DNA of 64,000 nt from Triglochin maritima (taxonomy: Eukaryota; Streptophyta; Magnoliopsida; Alismatales; Juncaginaceae): positions 60,224,925 to 60,288,924 of the forward strand of contig OY821772.1 of assembly GCA_963682175.1 (NCBI GenBank). The letters are read 5' to 3'. Below, one piece after another: positions 42,869 through 57,016 of the stretch. The notes below the pieces were generated by a model that made no database searches, was not told the DNA's origin, and saw only the letters and a program-made list of their open reading frames with translations. Position 1 is the first letter of the stretch, and the number at the start of each line of letters is the position of its first letter. The translations under genes and the position numbers were made by a program.

Positions 42869-45772
42869 GTCACACTTGCAGGAGTGTGTGAGAAATTAAT
42901 ATTATATCAAAATTCTCAGAAGTATTAGAGTAATATAATCTCAAAATGCTCAAGGCTAATAGAGTTCATCTGTGGCTACTATCTTGTATAGTTAATTGAC
43001 CAATCAAAATTTACAAATATTTTGAAACGATCATGAGAAAAACCTCCAAAAGCTTTACAATAAAGGTTGAGAAGAGTGGTAGATGGTAAAGAGTTAATAT
43101 ATCGATCAATCTACTCAAGTATTAATGTGGATCTTTAATTTGTATGGTGGGTTTCTTCGTTGATTGTCACGATGTATTTATTTCTTCAAGTTTTTGAAGT
43201 TTGTGTTTTGGAAAGTGAGGGTGTTGATTGCAACACAAGCCATTTGGGAGACACTTCTATATGGGTCTTGGGTTTTGCCCAAGACTTTTTATTAAAAAAA
43301 TCCATAAGTGGTGTTGCAAATATAAAAATAGAAATCAAGAAATGTGTTTGTTTAGGTAATATACAATCATGAGATGTGGTTGGTATAGACTTTGCCTGTG
43401 GTTGCAGCACAAAATATCGAATATGATAGCTGTGATACATGATCAAAGATAGGAGTCAATACCCGTAGAAATTCAAATATGATCAGAAGGAAATGTGAAA
43501 GGGATCGATGTTGGAAGATATTTTTGATGAGACATGTTGGAGATATTTGACCATCTGGAGATTTTGTGGAAGGAAATGTGTTTTAATTAAATGCAGTTTG
43601 TAAGATAAATCATTACATTCTGGACTTGGAGATCGAAGTACTACATGCTATAGCAAACAAAAAGTTTCGCAAAAAAAAATTAAAATAAAACCATTGACTC
43701 CATTGGTGGTTCTTTTTCCCCACCTTTGCTTCTAAGCTACTGTTGTTGTTCTAGAAAATTAGACAAAAAGTTTATTACTTCTGACTTTGAGAAGTTCCTC
43801 TTATACTGCCACATGTTGTAATTCAACAAACTCTTGCACATAGCCACCTAATTAGGAAGGTGGTTTGTAGTGATGTCCCACTGACATGGTCCCCATAATC
43901 TAATTTACTATTTGGCATATTATACAAAATACCTATTTAACGAAATATGGATGAATCTGTCTCCTCATGGGATACTTCAAGCATAATTAAAAATGAAAAT
44001 TGATTATTTCTCTTCATTGGGCTTTTGGGTAATCATAAATATTGTTGGGTTTTATTTTCCAAAAGAATAATGTTGAACGAATTCATCCCAACAATGATTT
44101 TTTGAAGAAAACATGCATTGTTTTCCGATCCATTGGATCGATACTTCTGACTAATACGGTACAACTTCATATGGTGGAAGTTAATGTTAACCAATAGCTC
44201 CACACCAGCATTTTTGCATGTAGAATTTAATACATGGCAGAGATGAGAGATATATGAAAAAGTTATTGATTCTACTTAGCACAGGGATGGAGCTGCGAAC
44301 CACACAATCCTTGTTTATTTTCGTAGTAGTTCCAGAGTAACAAATCATTGTTTTCTACTTGATCGTAGCTTAGAAGCAACAACTGCTGAAACTTCTGGGA
44401 GCTAGCAAAAAGGGTGCTAAATGATAGATTTACACTACAAAGTTACAAAATGTGAAAATGGTTTTTACTTTTTATCATGATCGACAATACCAACAGAAAC
44501 TAGTTAAGGTGACCCGATAACTCTACCTGGGTAGAATAAACAAAACTTGAAAAGTTTGGTGCTTGATTTCTGTCTAGAAAACTTTAGATCAATTTCATAA
44601 CAAAGAACCCTTGGCAGTGAGAAACTCAAATAAAGAGAATATCACAGTGGAATTCAGCCAAACCAATTGCCTGGTGAGGATATAGAAACTAGATGAGACA
44701 TATAGATACATAGCTCCCTATAATAACTCCAACTCCAATTGTCTGTAGGATCTAAATGCTTGATGTCTTAGAATTAGCCTGCTTATAGAATCTACAAAGA
44801 AAAGTTCAATTACTAAATTCTTTTCAACCCTCAAGGTGAAAAAGGAGGCAATAGATAAAAGCATTCTACAACCTACCTCAGTTTCCATACCATCTTATTT
44901 ACAAGAAAATATTTTTCAAGAAAGCAACTAATTCAGTAATTTACAGGACTCCACAATTTCATCGGTACAAGTTTTGAAATTTTAAAGACCTAAGAAAATT
45001 AGCATGTAACGAATTTAGTACAATGATAGAGGGAGATGCACCTGTATTTGATAGATGTGATCAGTATTATAGCACTCCATCTAACATTGAAGACTTTGAT
45101 GCCCACAGAAGCTACATGCACTTGCTAGTTGGTAGTTGCAAAAGACAAATGCTCATTAAATCACAAAATCGTACAGCCTATGGATAAGTATAGATATTAT
45201 ACCCCCATCCGAGTCCATCACTAAAGCAGGTTATTCATACATGAAGCAATATTAACATGTTCAAAATTAAAAACATTTATTGCTTGATTCATGCACGAAA
45301 ATTCCAGCAACAATATCTCCACGCATAACCTTTCTACGATTGATAATTGCACAATCGACAATCCTATAATTTTTATACAAGCAAATGAGCAATTGTGATC
45401 TAAAAGAAGATAACTAGGCAATTAACTGGTGCATTATATGATAGTTTACCGCATGGTCCACAACCTACATTTCTCAACTAAAAGACACCTACCAGAACCA
45501 CACTAGCAATTAATAAACCTATGGTGACGACACATAATATCACACATTAAGAACATGGATGTGAACGATGAATCGGTCAAACAAAAGGTGAATGCGTAAG
45601 CTCAAATATCAGCTGCAAAATTGTGGTGTTGGTGCAACAGATCAGATCGAACTGATCAAGGAAGACATGATTCGGCAGAAAACTTCAACTACCAATTTAT
45701 CTACTCCCTTTTCCTTCACTTCATCCGAAAGGCACAATCAGAAAAAAATGCACTCTTTGAGGAAAAAACTCA
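42869..45772. other. Intergenic region
   Basis: AT-rich. The longest frame (43160-43372, 70 codons) has no known motif. The segment next to 45773 is the likely 3' UTR of the MEE22-like gene. No clear repeat seen. Confidence 0.45.
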
Positions 45773-48700
45773 TCATTTTTTCTGTAAATCAGCATGTTCG
45801 AAAAGGTTCATCAAACACTCTTGCCGCTCACTGTTCAACAGAGAAAACCATTTAAGTATAGCTTTTGCACCATGACTACATAATTTTTCATCAACATCAT
45901 GGCTGCCTCTAACGATCTCTCTGAAACTTGAAGGTAAGAGATCAAACATAGCGCAGGCAGCAGCAGCTCTGGTCAGAAAACCATAATTCTTTCCATTATC
46001 CAAATTCAAAAATATGGATAGCCTACTTCTCAATTCAGCAACACCTTCATTTTCATGTCCATTGCTGTGAACACCCAATCTGAAAACAAAGCAAGACCAA
46101 CACGTCACATTTCAGAACACACTAACATATTTTATATTATAGACAACAAAGGAAAACAAGCAAGATACTGAAAGTTGGGAATTAAGTTGAACAAGAATAC
46201 AACTAAAACTTTCCCGATTTCAAAATTTTGCGGTCCAAAAATAATACTTGTAAGTTGGTTTTCAAGAACACAGGTAAATACTCCAACAATGCTATGTCAT
46301 CTAATCTAATGTTCTTTTAAAGAAAAACAGAAGCACCTGGAAATTCATGATACACTTAAGACCAGACAAGTATATTCCCGTCATTCTTAGTATATATACT
46401 ATATGCGTCTAATTGTATGAAAAACTATAATAGAGATTATTTTCACAAGCGAAAGAGAGAAATATCCTAAAATCATTTCGAATAGAAAGAATACAAAGTT
46501 AGGTACACTAAGAAATCATACCTTCCCAGTTTGCCCATGAACACAAAAAGTGCAGACAAGTATTCCTCCCTAGCACATAATTGCAGCATATGTAAAATAC
46601 CAGGTATGATTTTTTCACAACTCCAGCACCATCCCTGTAAAAGAAAAAATGATTTTAAACTTCCCCTCAGTACTTTAGGTGGATCCGAGGCAACATTACA
46701 ATAGTACAAAGTTCCTAAGTCTAGGCAGCTCAAAGGTAGCAGACAGAGCTATATTCATTCAACCATGAGATGATTACTCACAACTGAGTAATGACAGCTG
46801 CACACAAGTCCGTTAAGATGTCTTACGTCAAAATTAATAGAACTCAACAGATTTACCACTCACATAGTCAGCACCTTATGTTCCAGGATAAGATACCTTT
46901 GCTGGGAGGATGACTAAATTATCACAGAGAGGTTTATAATCAAAAGAAGAAGAAAAGAATAACTAGAAAGTTACAGAAGCTTCTCCTACGTGAGAAGGGT
47001 GTGCAAAAACGTTTTCCATTTAGTTGCAGAAATCGAACAAATTCAAGCCTCAACGTTACAATGGCCTGCAATTGCTAGTTCCTGAAAAGATGGTACTACT
47101 AACTTCATTCAAGTATTCAAGCCCTACCTCACATCAACAGAAGCTTATTTCTGATGATAATATAGCAGAGCAAATTTGGTCTGCTAGCTTAAAGAGAGAT
47201 AAAAGATGGATATGAAGTTAATACGTCGTAGAGCTTGCAGATATCAGGACATTAACATTTAGCAAGACCCAATAAATGAGTAAATGACAAGATAAATGAA
47301 CCTTTCTAAATAACTTGCTTTCATTCTTCCATGGAGAATCAAAACTTTTAGTCATTTAACAGGCAACGGATGCATTAAGACATCAATAACCAGGTCTGGA
47401 TATGCATAAGGCAGGAATGAGGCACTAAAGGAGGTATGAAGTACAATATGCTATAATGCCTAACAGTTACCGTAAATTAACAAACACAGACAGCATAAAT
47501 AAAGTACAAGGAAAATACATACCATGTAGGATGCAATCAACTCCAGGAGTGACAGCACGTTGACAAAACCACACAATGTGTTGACCTTTGAATTTGCCTT
47601 CGGGAAAGAAGTGTCAAAATTTTCACAGGGGCAATGCTCAGAATTATGACCATACTGCTCGAATTCGTTAAGGACTTCAGAATCCGAATGCACTGACGGA
47701 ACACATGATACTTCAGGAAGATAAATATTTAGCTTTCTCATTAGAAAAGGAACCACTTCATCGAGAGAAACTGCATCTTGGTGAAATAGACAATCTTTAG
47801 AACAGAACAGAACCTTGAAAGATGTTGATTGCCGAGAAAATGGTTCACCGTCACTTGCCTCGGAACTCATCTCGAGAAACAAAACTATCGACTTTATCGT
47901 GACAACGAATAAATTATCCTCAACCCCGCCAAACAAACTCACCCCACAAACAGAAGCAAAAGTATGCAACACTTTCAGAACAAAAAATATATCATTTCTG
48001 AAAGTGCAAAGAATTTTGTAGGACACCTCCCAAAGAAAAATAGTATGGTTCAGAACGGAACAAAATGATGCTAATATCATGCTCCCGGCCACTAGCTGTC
48101 TGGTACTAGCATTTTGTGTTGAATATTGCAAATTCCCAATGCCTAAGTAAGCTTGACTGGGTCCCTTGTGTTGAACAGAGCAAGTTAAAATTTCCTTATG
48201 TGTGAGAAAATCTTCAATTAACTTAAATATGCAATCCATCTTCCTTGCATCTAGAAGTATGTGTATTTCTGGATTGGACATCCCTGCAATAAGACATAGG
48301 CACTTGATTGGTCAAGAGAGAAGAACACCTCCAAGAACCATAAGAAAATAATTATGAATATCTCTAAGTGTTTAGGCTACAAACTAATTGCAGGGAAAGG
48401 CTAGTACCAATCTTTAGCTAATCATGTATAGTCTATCCCTGTGTGAGTATCATCAATCACCATCCTCTTCACAACCTCCATTCTACAACTAAATTTCTTC
48501 GTCATCTAATAGCATTGGAGAACATACTCTCCAACCTAATAAAATACCACATGGGCACACTTCTATTCTCGGTTGCATGTCTCTTGAGTTTTATGGTGCA
48601 AGTAACTGAGTAAGTTGTATGCGTGTACCAAATCTATACAGCTGAATCATTCCTATTCATGCAATCCGATGCAATCCAAGGATCCATTGCATTATATTTA

Positions 48701-51700
48701 GGAAGCTGAAGTTAGTGTTTTCAAATTCATTTAGAAACAATTGTTTAATAAATTAGTTTCTTATAGAAAGAACCATAGATATAAAGTCATTAACCAGTAC
48801 ATGCCAAATAGATAAGCCCAATAAAATAAACTACTACATGCTAGGCAAGAAACAGTAACAATAAAAGAAAATTAATATTCAAAAACATTCCTCCTAACGC
48901 AAAAAATACCAAATGGATATCCATATTCAAAGCACGAAAAGGTTAAATGCAACAAAGTAATAAAATAATTGTGAATATCTCTGACCTCTTTCAATCTCAG
49001 CTCCAAAAGATTCTAAAAATGCTTTTTCACCAATGGAGCTATCTACAGTTGTGGACGCCTGGTTAGAGAAATATTCAAGTAACAGTGACAAGAGAACAGA
49101 GGCCTTCTCACTGCAAATTAGAAGAAAAAAATACTATATCAAAAAAAAAGTCAAATACAAAGCCAAAAGAGCAGTGTACCACATGAAATGAATAAAGAAA
49201 ACGACAGACATTCATATTTACTTACTGAGATTGAAGACCAGTATGAATTGCAAAAATAGACATAATATTCTGAAATATTTGGCCTGACGGCAAGGTTGTG
49301 AAAGTCTCAATATTTACAGAATTTATAGCTTTAAAGATCCTTGCAATGCTATTTTCATTCTTATTGGTGACAAAAGTGACACAGACCAAGGAGGTTCTCA
49401 TAAATAGTTCACAATTGGACCCATCACTGTGGCTAGGCAAATTTTCTTTGACAGCACAGGTAGAGTATAATGTGCATTTTTCAACACTGGGCAATGCAAT
49501 GCCCCCCAAAACACTACCAGTGAAACCTTTTGCAGTGACCGCAACTGTGTCTTCCCTGACCCCAGCATTCATAAATTTTGAATCATTTATCTGCTGACAA
49601 GCCTCAGAAGCACCAGTTTGAAGAACAGAAACACAATGCTCAATATATTGCTCACCCATGGCAACATCACAGGTTTCTGAACTTAAGTCTGTTATCATGT
49701 GGCCCTGACATGTATCGGAAGGTTTTGATTCACCTGTGTTTATCTCAATCTCTGTATCTAAGCCAGCAGCTCCATTTGAAACATGCAAAAGATTAGTCTG
49801 ACTTCCGCTTTCAATAACTAATTCAGGAACGGGAGGTGAGTCAACATGTGGTAGGGATTTGGGAGGTTCCAGGACAGGCAAAGTAGGTGATAAAGGTCTA
49901 GCAATTGCTGCCCTATATCTTTCCTCGTCAGCTAAACTGTCTGATTCCAACAACTTCATTAAATTTTCATACGTCAAATCCTCCAGAATAGGCATAGACA
50001 CCTCCCCGTTTTCAAAGCTACAAAAATCAGCTGGCTTGTCTTGGATTGAATTGATATGATCCCCTTTCAGAAATTGGCATGCAGGAAGTGGCATATTTTC
50101 AAGGATGCCAATTTCAGAACCTTGATTATCTTTCTGACCACCAAGCTGCAACTTCTCGGTGCAACAGAAGAATTTATGTCTGGAATGATCACGGTCTTCA
50201 GAAATAAGATGGCATGCATTATTTGGTTGTTTGGAAATCTTGCTAGAATTGCCGCAGGTCAAACTTGGCAAACTCATCTTTTCAGTTATAAGATCACCCA
50301 ACTTACCAAGTTGTTCCTCGAATTTCAATTGCAATTTTTTTTCTTCGGAGTATAAAGATACTACAGACTGCATTGCTTCCTCAATCCTCCTCTTTTTCAT
50401 ATGAGCTGATTCCACAGTTCCATTTTCCTCAAAGGAAGTAGCATTAAATCGGGAGGTGTCTTGTCCAAGAACATGACAGATACCTCTTTTCTTTGCTGAA
50501 ACGTCAGTACATAAATCACCCTTGCTTTTAACAAGGTGATGACAGACATCAAGTCCATTTCTGCATTTTGAATGTTTCTCTGCAAAATTGTTGGTTGTAG
50601 CCAAAGGAAGTGAACCTTTTTCCTGTGATCCCATGAACTGGCTATCAGAAAAAGATGCACTAGTGGAACATGCCACAGAACTTTGTGACTTTCTTCCAAT
50701 AGAATCTCCTACCGGAGACTCCAAATCAGAATTAATACCTGAGGTTGGAACACAGTGATTTGCTCTGGTCTTTGGAAGTGAAAGCCCAATGCATTCGCTT
50801 TCTATATTGATTAAATCAAGGGACTCAGCGGCCGTCTCCTGAGATCCCATCACTTCTTTTTTTCCTTGATGAGTACAAGAAGGTGGCACTGTATTATGGG
50901 CTTTGCTTGCGGAATGACGTAATGTTGGTTTTGAAGGTTCCCATATCTGCAGCATTGGCCACATCATTTTTAATAAAACTATAAGTATCTCCATGAAAAT
51001 AAAGAACAGACACAAAGCAAATAAATGAAATAGGAATTTATACCACAAAACAGCAGTGCAACTTATAATTGAAACCCATGATAAGTTTGTTCATAATAGA
51101 TTACTCTCGGGCAGACTATTTTTCAGATTTACAGGCAGGACTGAAGCAGCTAAAAGTAATTTGAATACCTCGTTCTTTTCAACAATTAACCAAAAAGGAA
51201 ATAGAAATTGATGTACGAACCTTTGGCTCATCTATACCTTTGATACTTTGACAAAAATAATCATCAAGAGAACTTAGACGTCCTGAGAAATGATGAAACT
51301 CCTGCTTCAGTAAATGTAGTTCTCGCCACATAAATCTTTTTTCTGCTTCCTGCAGCTTGGCCTGTTGCTTGGCATGCTTTACTTGCTTCTTCTCAAACTT
51401 GAGCTTTTCTTTAAGGAGTTTGATATTCTCATCTTTGATACTTGCTGTAGTGGTGCATATATTTTCTTTAAGAGAAGTGGTATCCCTTTGATAACTGCTG
51501 GTTGACATTCTTTGCTTCACCTCCTTCTCCAGCCTTTCCTTGATTTGCCTTTCACACTCCAACTGTTCTTTAAGATGATTAACATGTTCTTTTTCATCTT
51601 TCGTCTTTTTCTTCTCGACTTCTAAAAGCCTTTTCGCTTCTTTAGCAATTGCTCTTTCGCTAGCTGCACACTTCTTTTCCTTAATCGCCTTTTGCCTCTC

Positions 51701-52542
51701 TGACTCTGCATTTTTACCAGCATCACCTGCTTTAGCTCTCTCTGCCGCTAGGGTCTGTTTTGACTCATTGGCTTCCATCTTATATTTCTCTAAGAAAACC
51801 ATGTATTCTTCAGCTTTATTTCTCTCAACAACGGTAAGTCTCTTTTCTTCCAAAACCTTTCTCCTTTCCACTTCCAATTGACGATGAACCTCTGCCATAT
51901 TATTCTTCTCCCTTTCAACCTTTTTCTTCTCTGCCTCAATTTTCTTCTTCTCCTTTTCAAGAAGATTTTTCAGCCTCTTTGTCTCAGCCTCATTCTCTAA
52001 AACACGAGTTTCAAACTCCTGAGTAATACTTCCATCATGATTTCTTGTGTGCCCCTCTTTCTCAAACAACTGCAACTGCATCTTCAAATCGCTAATTTCC
52101 TTCTCTAATTCCAGACGAATTCTTGCTTCTTTTTCCTTCTCATCTTTCTCTAACTTAAGTTGCTGATGTCCTTGCTCTAGTCCTAAAAATCATTTCAGCC
52201 ATCAATGATTACACATTGGCCTAGTAATCGCAAACTCAACTACGAAAAATAACAATTACCCAACATGATAAAAGAAGACCAATCTAGAAATGCAACTCCT
52301 TGAGTAGGTATTTTCTTACCTTGCTTGAGTTGAAGATTTTCCTTGTGAACCTTATCCGTCTGGTTCTCCAGAAGCTTCACGGCCTGTCTAAGCGCATTCC
52401 GCTTCTCCTCGAGTTTTACATACCTCTTCTTCAACTGAAAATAAACCCAAAAAAAAAGTAAACAAAAAAATCAGCAGATAAAAATAAATACGGTGAGGAT
52501 CACGAAGATCACCTCCGAGCAACAGGGATTGTCTTGCTCCAT
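45773..52542 (-). CDS. MEE22: MEE22/EMB1611-like coiled-coil protein
   Basis: Eight exons on the minus strand: 52542-52513, 52434-52320, 52182-51221, 50946-49226, 49110-48986, 48283-47523, 46634-46522, 46079-45773. All introns are GT-AG; the sum is 4134 nt and gives 1377 residues without a break. The start MEQDNPCCSE joins LKKRYVKLEEKRNALRQAVK, the conserved N terminus of Arabidopsis MEE22/EMB1611 (maternal effect embryo arrest 22). Residues about 11-365 are a long Glu/Lys/Arg coiled coil. A disordered middle region contains KKRRIEEAMQSVVSLYSEEK and LEDLTYENLMKLLESDSLAD followed by PLSPTLPVLEPP. The C-terminal 350 residues are Leu/Cys-rich and probably helical. The Arabidopsis gene is needed for embryo and meristem development; the biochemical role is unclear. 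The name rests on remembered similarity of the N terminus and overall layout. Confidence 0.85.
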
Positions 52543-52690
52543 GCTACTATTATATCGGCTTTCCGCAAGTCACTGGAGATGGTAACGGATCCGCGATTGG
52601 ACACAACAAGAATCAGAAGTTCTGTCGAAGAAATGTCGAATTCGAACCATTGGGCGACGACGACGACGGCGAAGGGGCGAGAGATAGGGG

Positions 52691-52699
52691 TTAGGGTTT
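52691..52699 (-). promoter_or_regulatory. Telo-box upstream of the MEE22-like gene
   Basis: AAACCCTAA in gene orientation, 149 bp upstream of the ATG, inside a GA/GGGTT-rich stretch (52680-52735). Confidence 0.5.
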
Positions 52700-52803
52700 A
52701 GGGGAAGAGAAGGGTTGGGGAGAGAGAGTGAAAGATGGGAGTTTTCCGAGTTAGGCGGTTGGGCCTTATTCGGGTTGTTGTTTTACCGTTTTATGTGTTA
52801 AAA

Positions 52804-53072
52804 GGGTGTCACTAGCGATTTTTATTTTTTTTGAATTTTTTTAAATACGTTTTATAATTATTTTGATTTTTTTAAATTTAAATTTTTTTCCAAGATAAAC
52901 TCCAAAATGATGTGAAAGAAAAAGATATGTTGTTGTGGGTTGTGGTGGGTTTTAGTTAAAATATGAATAGTGTAGGAAAAACAAAAAAGTGTGTTGGGAG
53001 AGAGAGCTGACGTGGAAGAGAGAGAGATAACGTTCATGACTAGGGCGTCCGGGTCATGGTAAGTGACAACCT
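52804..53072. mobile_element. Probable Harbinger-related MITE in the MEE22 promoter
   Basis: The right part (agagagagctgacgtgg, then gagagagagataacg and gggcgtccgggtc) resembles the right end of Harbinger element B (gctgacgtggcagagagag, gggcgcccggggt). The two ends share GTGTCACTA / TTGTCACTT. A clean target duplication was not found, so the borders are approximate. Confidence 0.45.
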
Positions 53073-53703
53073 CAGAAGATATTAAGTATTAAACAGCATT
53101 GGACAAATATTGATATTTAAGATCAATTTTCTCATGTTGGCATTCTGAACTAGATCTATCTAGCCAAAATAAATAAATTGGGTTCGGGTAATCTAGACAT
53201 GGATTCGACCATTGCTCATGTTTGACTCAATTACATTGTTTGAGTTGGTTTCTGGTTTTACTAAACTGATGTGCCCTATTGCTAATTCCCTCGATTTCTT
53301 GAAACATTCATCCATTCTAACAAGGCATCCTAATGGTGCCTTGTCTTTGATACCAAGTTTCCCAGCAAGTCATCGATATGTGAATCTTGTTCTTAATTTG
53401 TTATCAAAATGTTCGTCTTTTCCTAACACAAAATCATGAGACTATACATGTTATGTTACGCCAATCCATGGAAAAAGATGCAATAATAAGTGCTTTAAAA
53501 ACTCTTTTACATCTTCATTGAAATCAATAAGTATGATCAACTGGGGTTAGCATAGTTGAGATATCTTCTTTTGAGATAGTATGATCAATGATCGAATATC
53601 ATTTGTTTCATTCGCATGGTCTGGATGTTGACATTTAAAATGAAGTGGGAAAAAGTAGATAAACAAATAAATATAATCAAGAAAATATAATTTTATGTGT
53701 TAT
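53073..53703. other. Spacer upstream of the MEE22-like gene
   Basis: AT-rich. One 75-codon frame (53212-53439) has no recognised motif. Confidence 0.4.
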
Positions 53704-54002
53704 TAAACTTAATGACTCGATTACTAAACTAATGAAATTCGATAAAAAAATTCTAACAAATTTTTTATTTTTTATTTATCTTATTTCATATTCATGATTT
53801 TTAATATTTTAGTACAAGATTCTTATAATTGATAAAAGATTTTTTATACAAAAATAATAATATTTATGGAAAAACATATTTTATATATAAAAAATTATTA
53901 GACAAATGAATTTTTTAATAAAAAATAATTATTTATTTTGTATTTTTAAAATTAAAAAAATTATCGAATTTCATTAGTTTAGTAATCGAGCCATTAAGTT
54001 TA
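53704..54002. mobile_element. MITE with about 48-bp terminal inverted repeats
   Basis: taaacttaatgactcgatta at the left and its complement at the right extend into a near-perfect inverted repeat of about 48 bp around a very AT-rich centre. The whole 299-bp unit could fold into one hairpin. The target duplication is not clear, so the superfamily is left open. Confidence 0.75.
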
Positions 54003-57000
54003 GTGAGAAACAAAGAAGAAACGAAAGTTGAAAGATAGAGATAAGAGAGTATAAATAAAATTTTGAATAATTTTTTGTAATTTTTACAACACATATAATG
54101 AATTTTATTAATTTTTTGTTTATTCAGGGTGGATTTGCAAAAATTCTATTAAATATTAATATACTTAAAGTCAGTTGACGGTTTATCGACGGAATGACAT
54201 AAAGATAAATATTTTATTTTCTTATGGCATTTAGATAAATAGTTTGATTTTTCTAAGGCATTAGGCCAGATAGTCAGAACCGGGTGGTATAAAGTCAATT
54301 TAGTTGTTTCTTGGTGGCATTCAAGCAAATAACCCTAAAATAAACTATTCACAGCAAACTGAACTATATATGTACATGTTTTAGCAACAAAAAATATATT
54401 TAATTCCAACCTTTTTTTCTTCCCATTTCATACTATTTTGAGTTGTTATTCAAACTCACTATCAAAATTAATACGTTATTATTGGGAGAGAATCAAAATA
54501 AGTTGCAATAAAGGTAGACATTGATTTATTAACTCGTTGATTTTTGGCTCCAAGATCTCAAATTCTAGTCTATTTGGTAGGCACACTTAAGATAAGTCAT
54601 TATTATTTTCAGTCGACATCTACTTGAGTTACATGGATAATGGTTGATGTGGACTATTATATTTCTATGATGTGCTTGTAAACTACGAAACCAGTCATGT
54701 TTTCCTCCTGATCAGTGGAGATCGATGTCTTCAACAATATCAAAATGTACTATTTTTTACCAAAACTATGAACTCATCAACCTATATATAACTAGATTGA
54801 AATTTATGATGCATAAGTGACTAACAAAATTAATTTAAAAGAAATGTGGTACGTCCGTAAATATAGCGTGTTTAATTATAACTTTATATTTTACTTTCTT
54901 TATATTTCTTAAAAGAGGTTGACCAACGACACCGAAAATCAAAATCCAACCCTTTCAGCAGCTGAGCCCCCAATAATAATCAACACACTTAGCTATACCA
55001 AAAGTTCAGTTCCTTAAACCCAATTGGTTCGGCCCAAACTTTTATGCTCTTTTAAACATAATTTGTCTGAATTATATAAGGTCGGTCTCTTTGAGACCGA
55101 CCGAAACATCTCGAGTCCAATTGGGTAGGCTTGCTTTAACCACCACTCCCTAGAGCCTTACTAAAAGTCTAATATTAGATTAATGGACAAACAATACTAA
55201 AAGTTCCGATAGAGACTAATGTTTAGATTACAACTTGCGATGATGCCCACATGCCTTTCATTGTAATAAGGTTATTAACAAGTCCCTAGATAGCCTACAT
55301 TTCTTTTAAAAAAACCCACTTTAATTATATATATATATAATTAGGAAAAGTTGGTAGACACTGTTGTATCGAGTAAAATTCAGCGATTTGATGATGACTT
55401 TCGGACTTTTTTGTTTTGTTTGAAGCTAATGCTGACGAATTTTATTTGTAATGCTTGCGATAGATGTACATTAATTTGTTAGTCTGGAAGTTACTTTTCT
55501 TCTGACGTGCATCTATTTTGGTTATATTGACATGTAATTTTTACAGGTGTGGTGCTGATATTTTGGCTGGTGGAGCAAGGAGGACGTCAAAAAAGTTGGA
55601 AATTAGTTGGTCGGTTGATTTGAAGTTTAATTAAATATTTTACCTAAGTGAATCAATAGGTAATTTTGAACTAAATTAATTAGGCAAAATTTCATCAACT
55701 TATATTGCTATTGTTACTTGGAGAATTCAAGGAGTCAAATTCTTCAAAATCAAAATATCCAAAGGGGTTGAAATGCCAAGTAATTATTACAAATTAGATG
55801 AAATCTCAAAATCTTAAAAAATCGTCCAAACTATCTCTCCTATATGTGGCATCTGAATGATTCTTAACATGTAAATATCAATGTTCATGTGAATAATACT
55901 AACAAATTGTAAATGTCATATTCATAGAATACCATGATTTCTGATTTCACCACAGAGTGAAGTTAGTCCTAGCTAGACGGTTGGCACAAGTCAAATTTCA
56001 TAAATAATGGTTGACTGATATAGAACATCTTTTCCAATAATAAGTTTGACATTGTTCATTATCGTATCACCTGGCTTTGACAATAATCGGTGAGATCTAG
56101 ACCGTCTAGACTAAATGTACATGTTTTCTCTGGTCGTAATTGATGGTTCGTTCTTTTCTAACTTCAAAATTTCATGTACGTTTAGTGTCCTCTGACTTAA
56201 TGTGAAAAGCATCAAAATTATTGGGGGTGTATGATTGCAAACAATATGACGTATAGGTATAATTCAACGTCATGAGCAAAAAACCCATAAATAATTACTT
56301 TATTGCGAAAATATATTTGGACACCAAGACAAAATTATATAGAGCTCTACGCTGAGGTAATACCCCATGCTACGAAATTAAGAAGTGTCTAAATGTGTCA
56401 ACTTGTTTAATTTCGAATTATTTCTCACTCAAAACTGTTTCTTGCAAATTAATTTGCGCCATGAGCCCATGATAGAAAATGTGCGCACTCTTTCCTTTGC
56501 TTTCCCGTTGATTAATTTTACCAAGTATTTTGAACAAGAAATACATCTGTTCGCATGATAACTGATGTCTTAACGTTTTCATTTCATAAAAATGAAGCCG
56601 TCATAAATACGCATCTGCGTTTGTATGATGTTTGAAAAATCAACCACTATCTAATTGTCTCTGTTATTCAGAAAGTCCTAAGGGTGAATCAAGTATATCT
56701 TTTAACAAATGATATACCTTGGAAATCCATACTTTTCCCATCGTTGAGAATGTGAGAGCGATTAAGTTAAGGCAACACGTTAATAGATGTTTTTTCCACG
56801 TATGGGTTTCAACTTTGAAATTTCAGGAAAATATTCGAAGAACTTACTCATGTGAACTTTAGTTGACTTGTCGATTCTAGGAAATCAACGTACATATGGG
56901 GAAAATATTAACATAATTTTATTACGTAGTTATTGACGAAGTTGTTGCATTGGACATGCTTCGCAAAGCTTGCAGATGCATGACGCAACAAATTAATATT

Positions 57001-57016
57001 ACTCCCATAGAGAACC
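54003..57016. other. Intergenic region, no gene recognised
   Basis: AT-rich. Contains a small perfect hairpin ggtcggtctctttgagaccg at about 55081-55103 and several short repeat-like phrases (for example ggcatttagataaat near 54230). No frame over 60 codons of note. Confidence 0.45.

Noticed and set aside
49298..50355. Plus-strand frames of 60-99 codons inside the MEE22-like gene
   Set aside because: They are antisense to the large coding exon and have no independent support.
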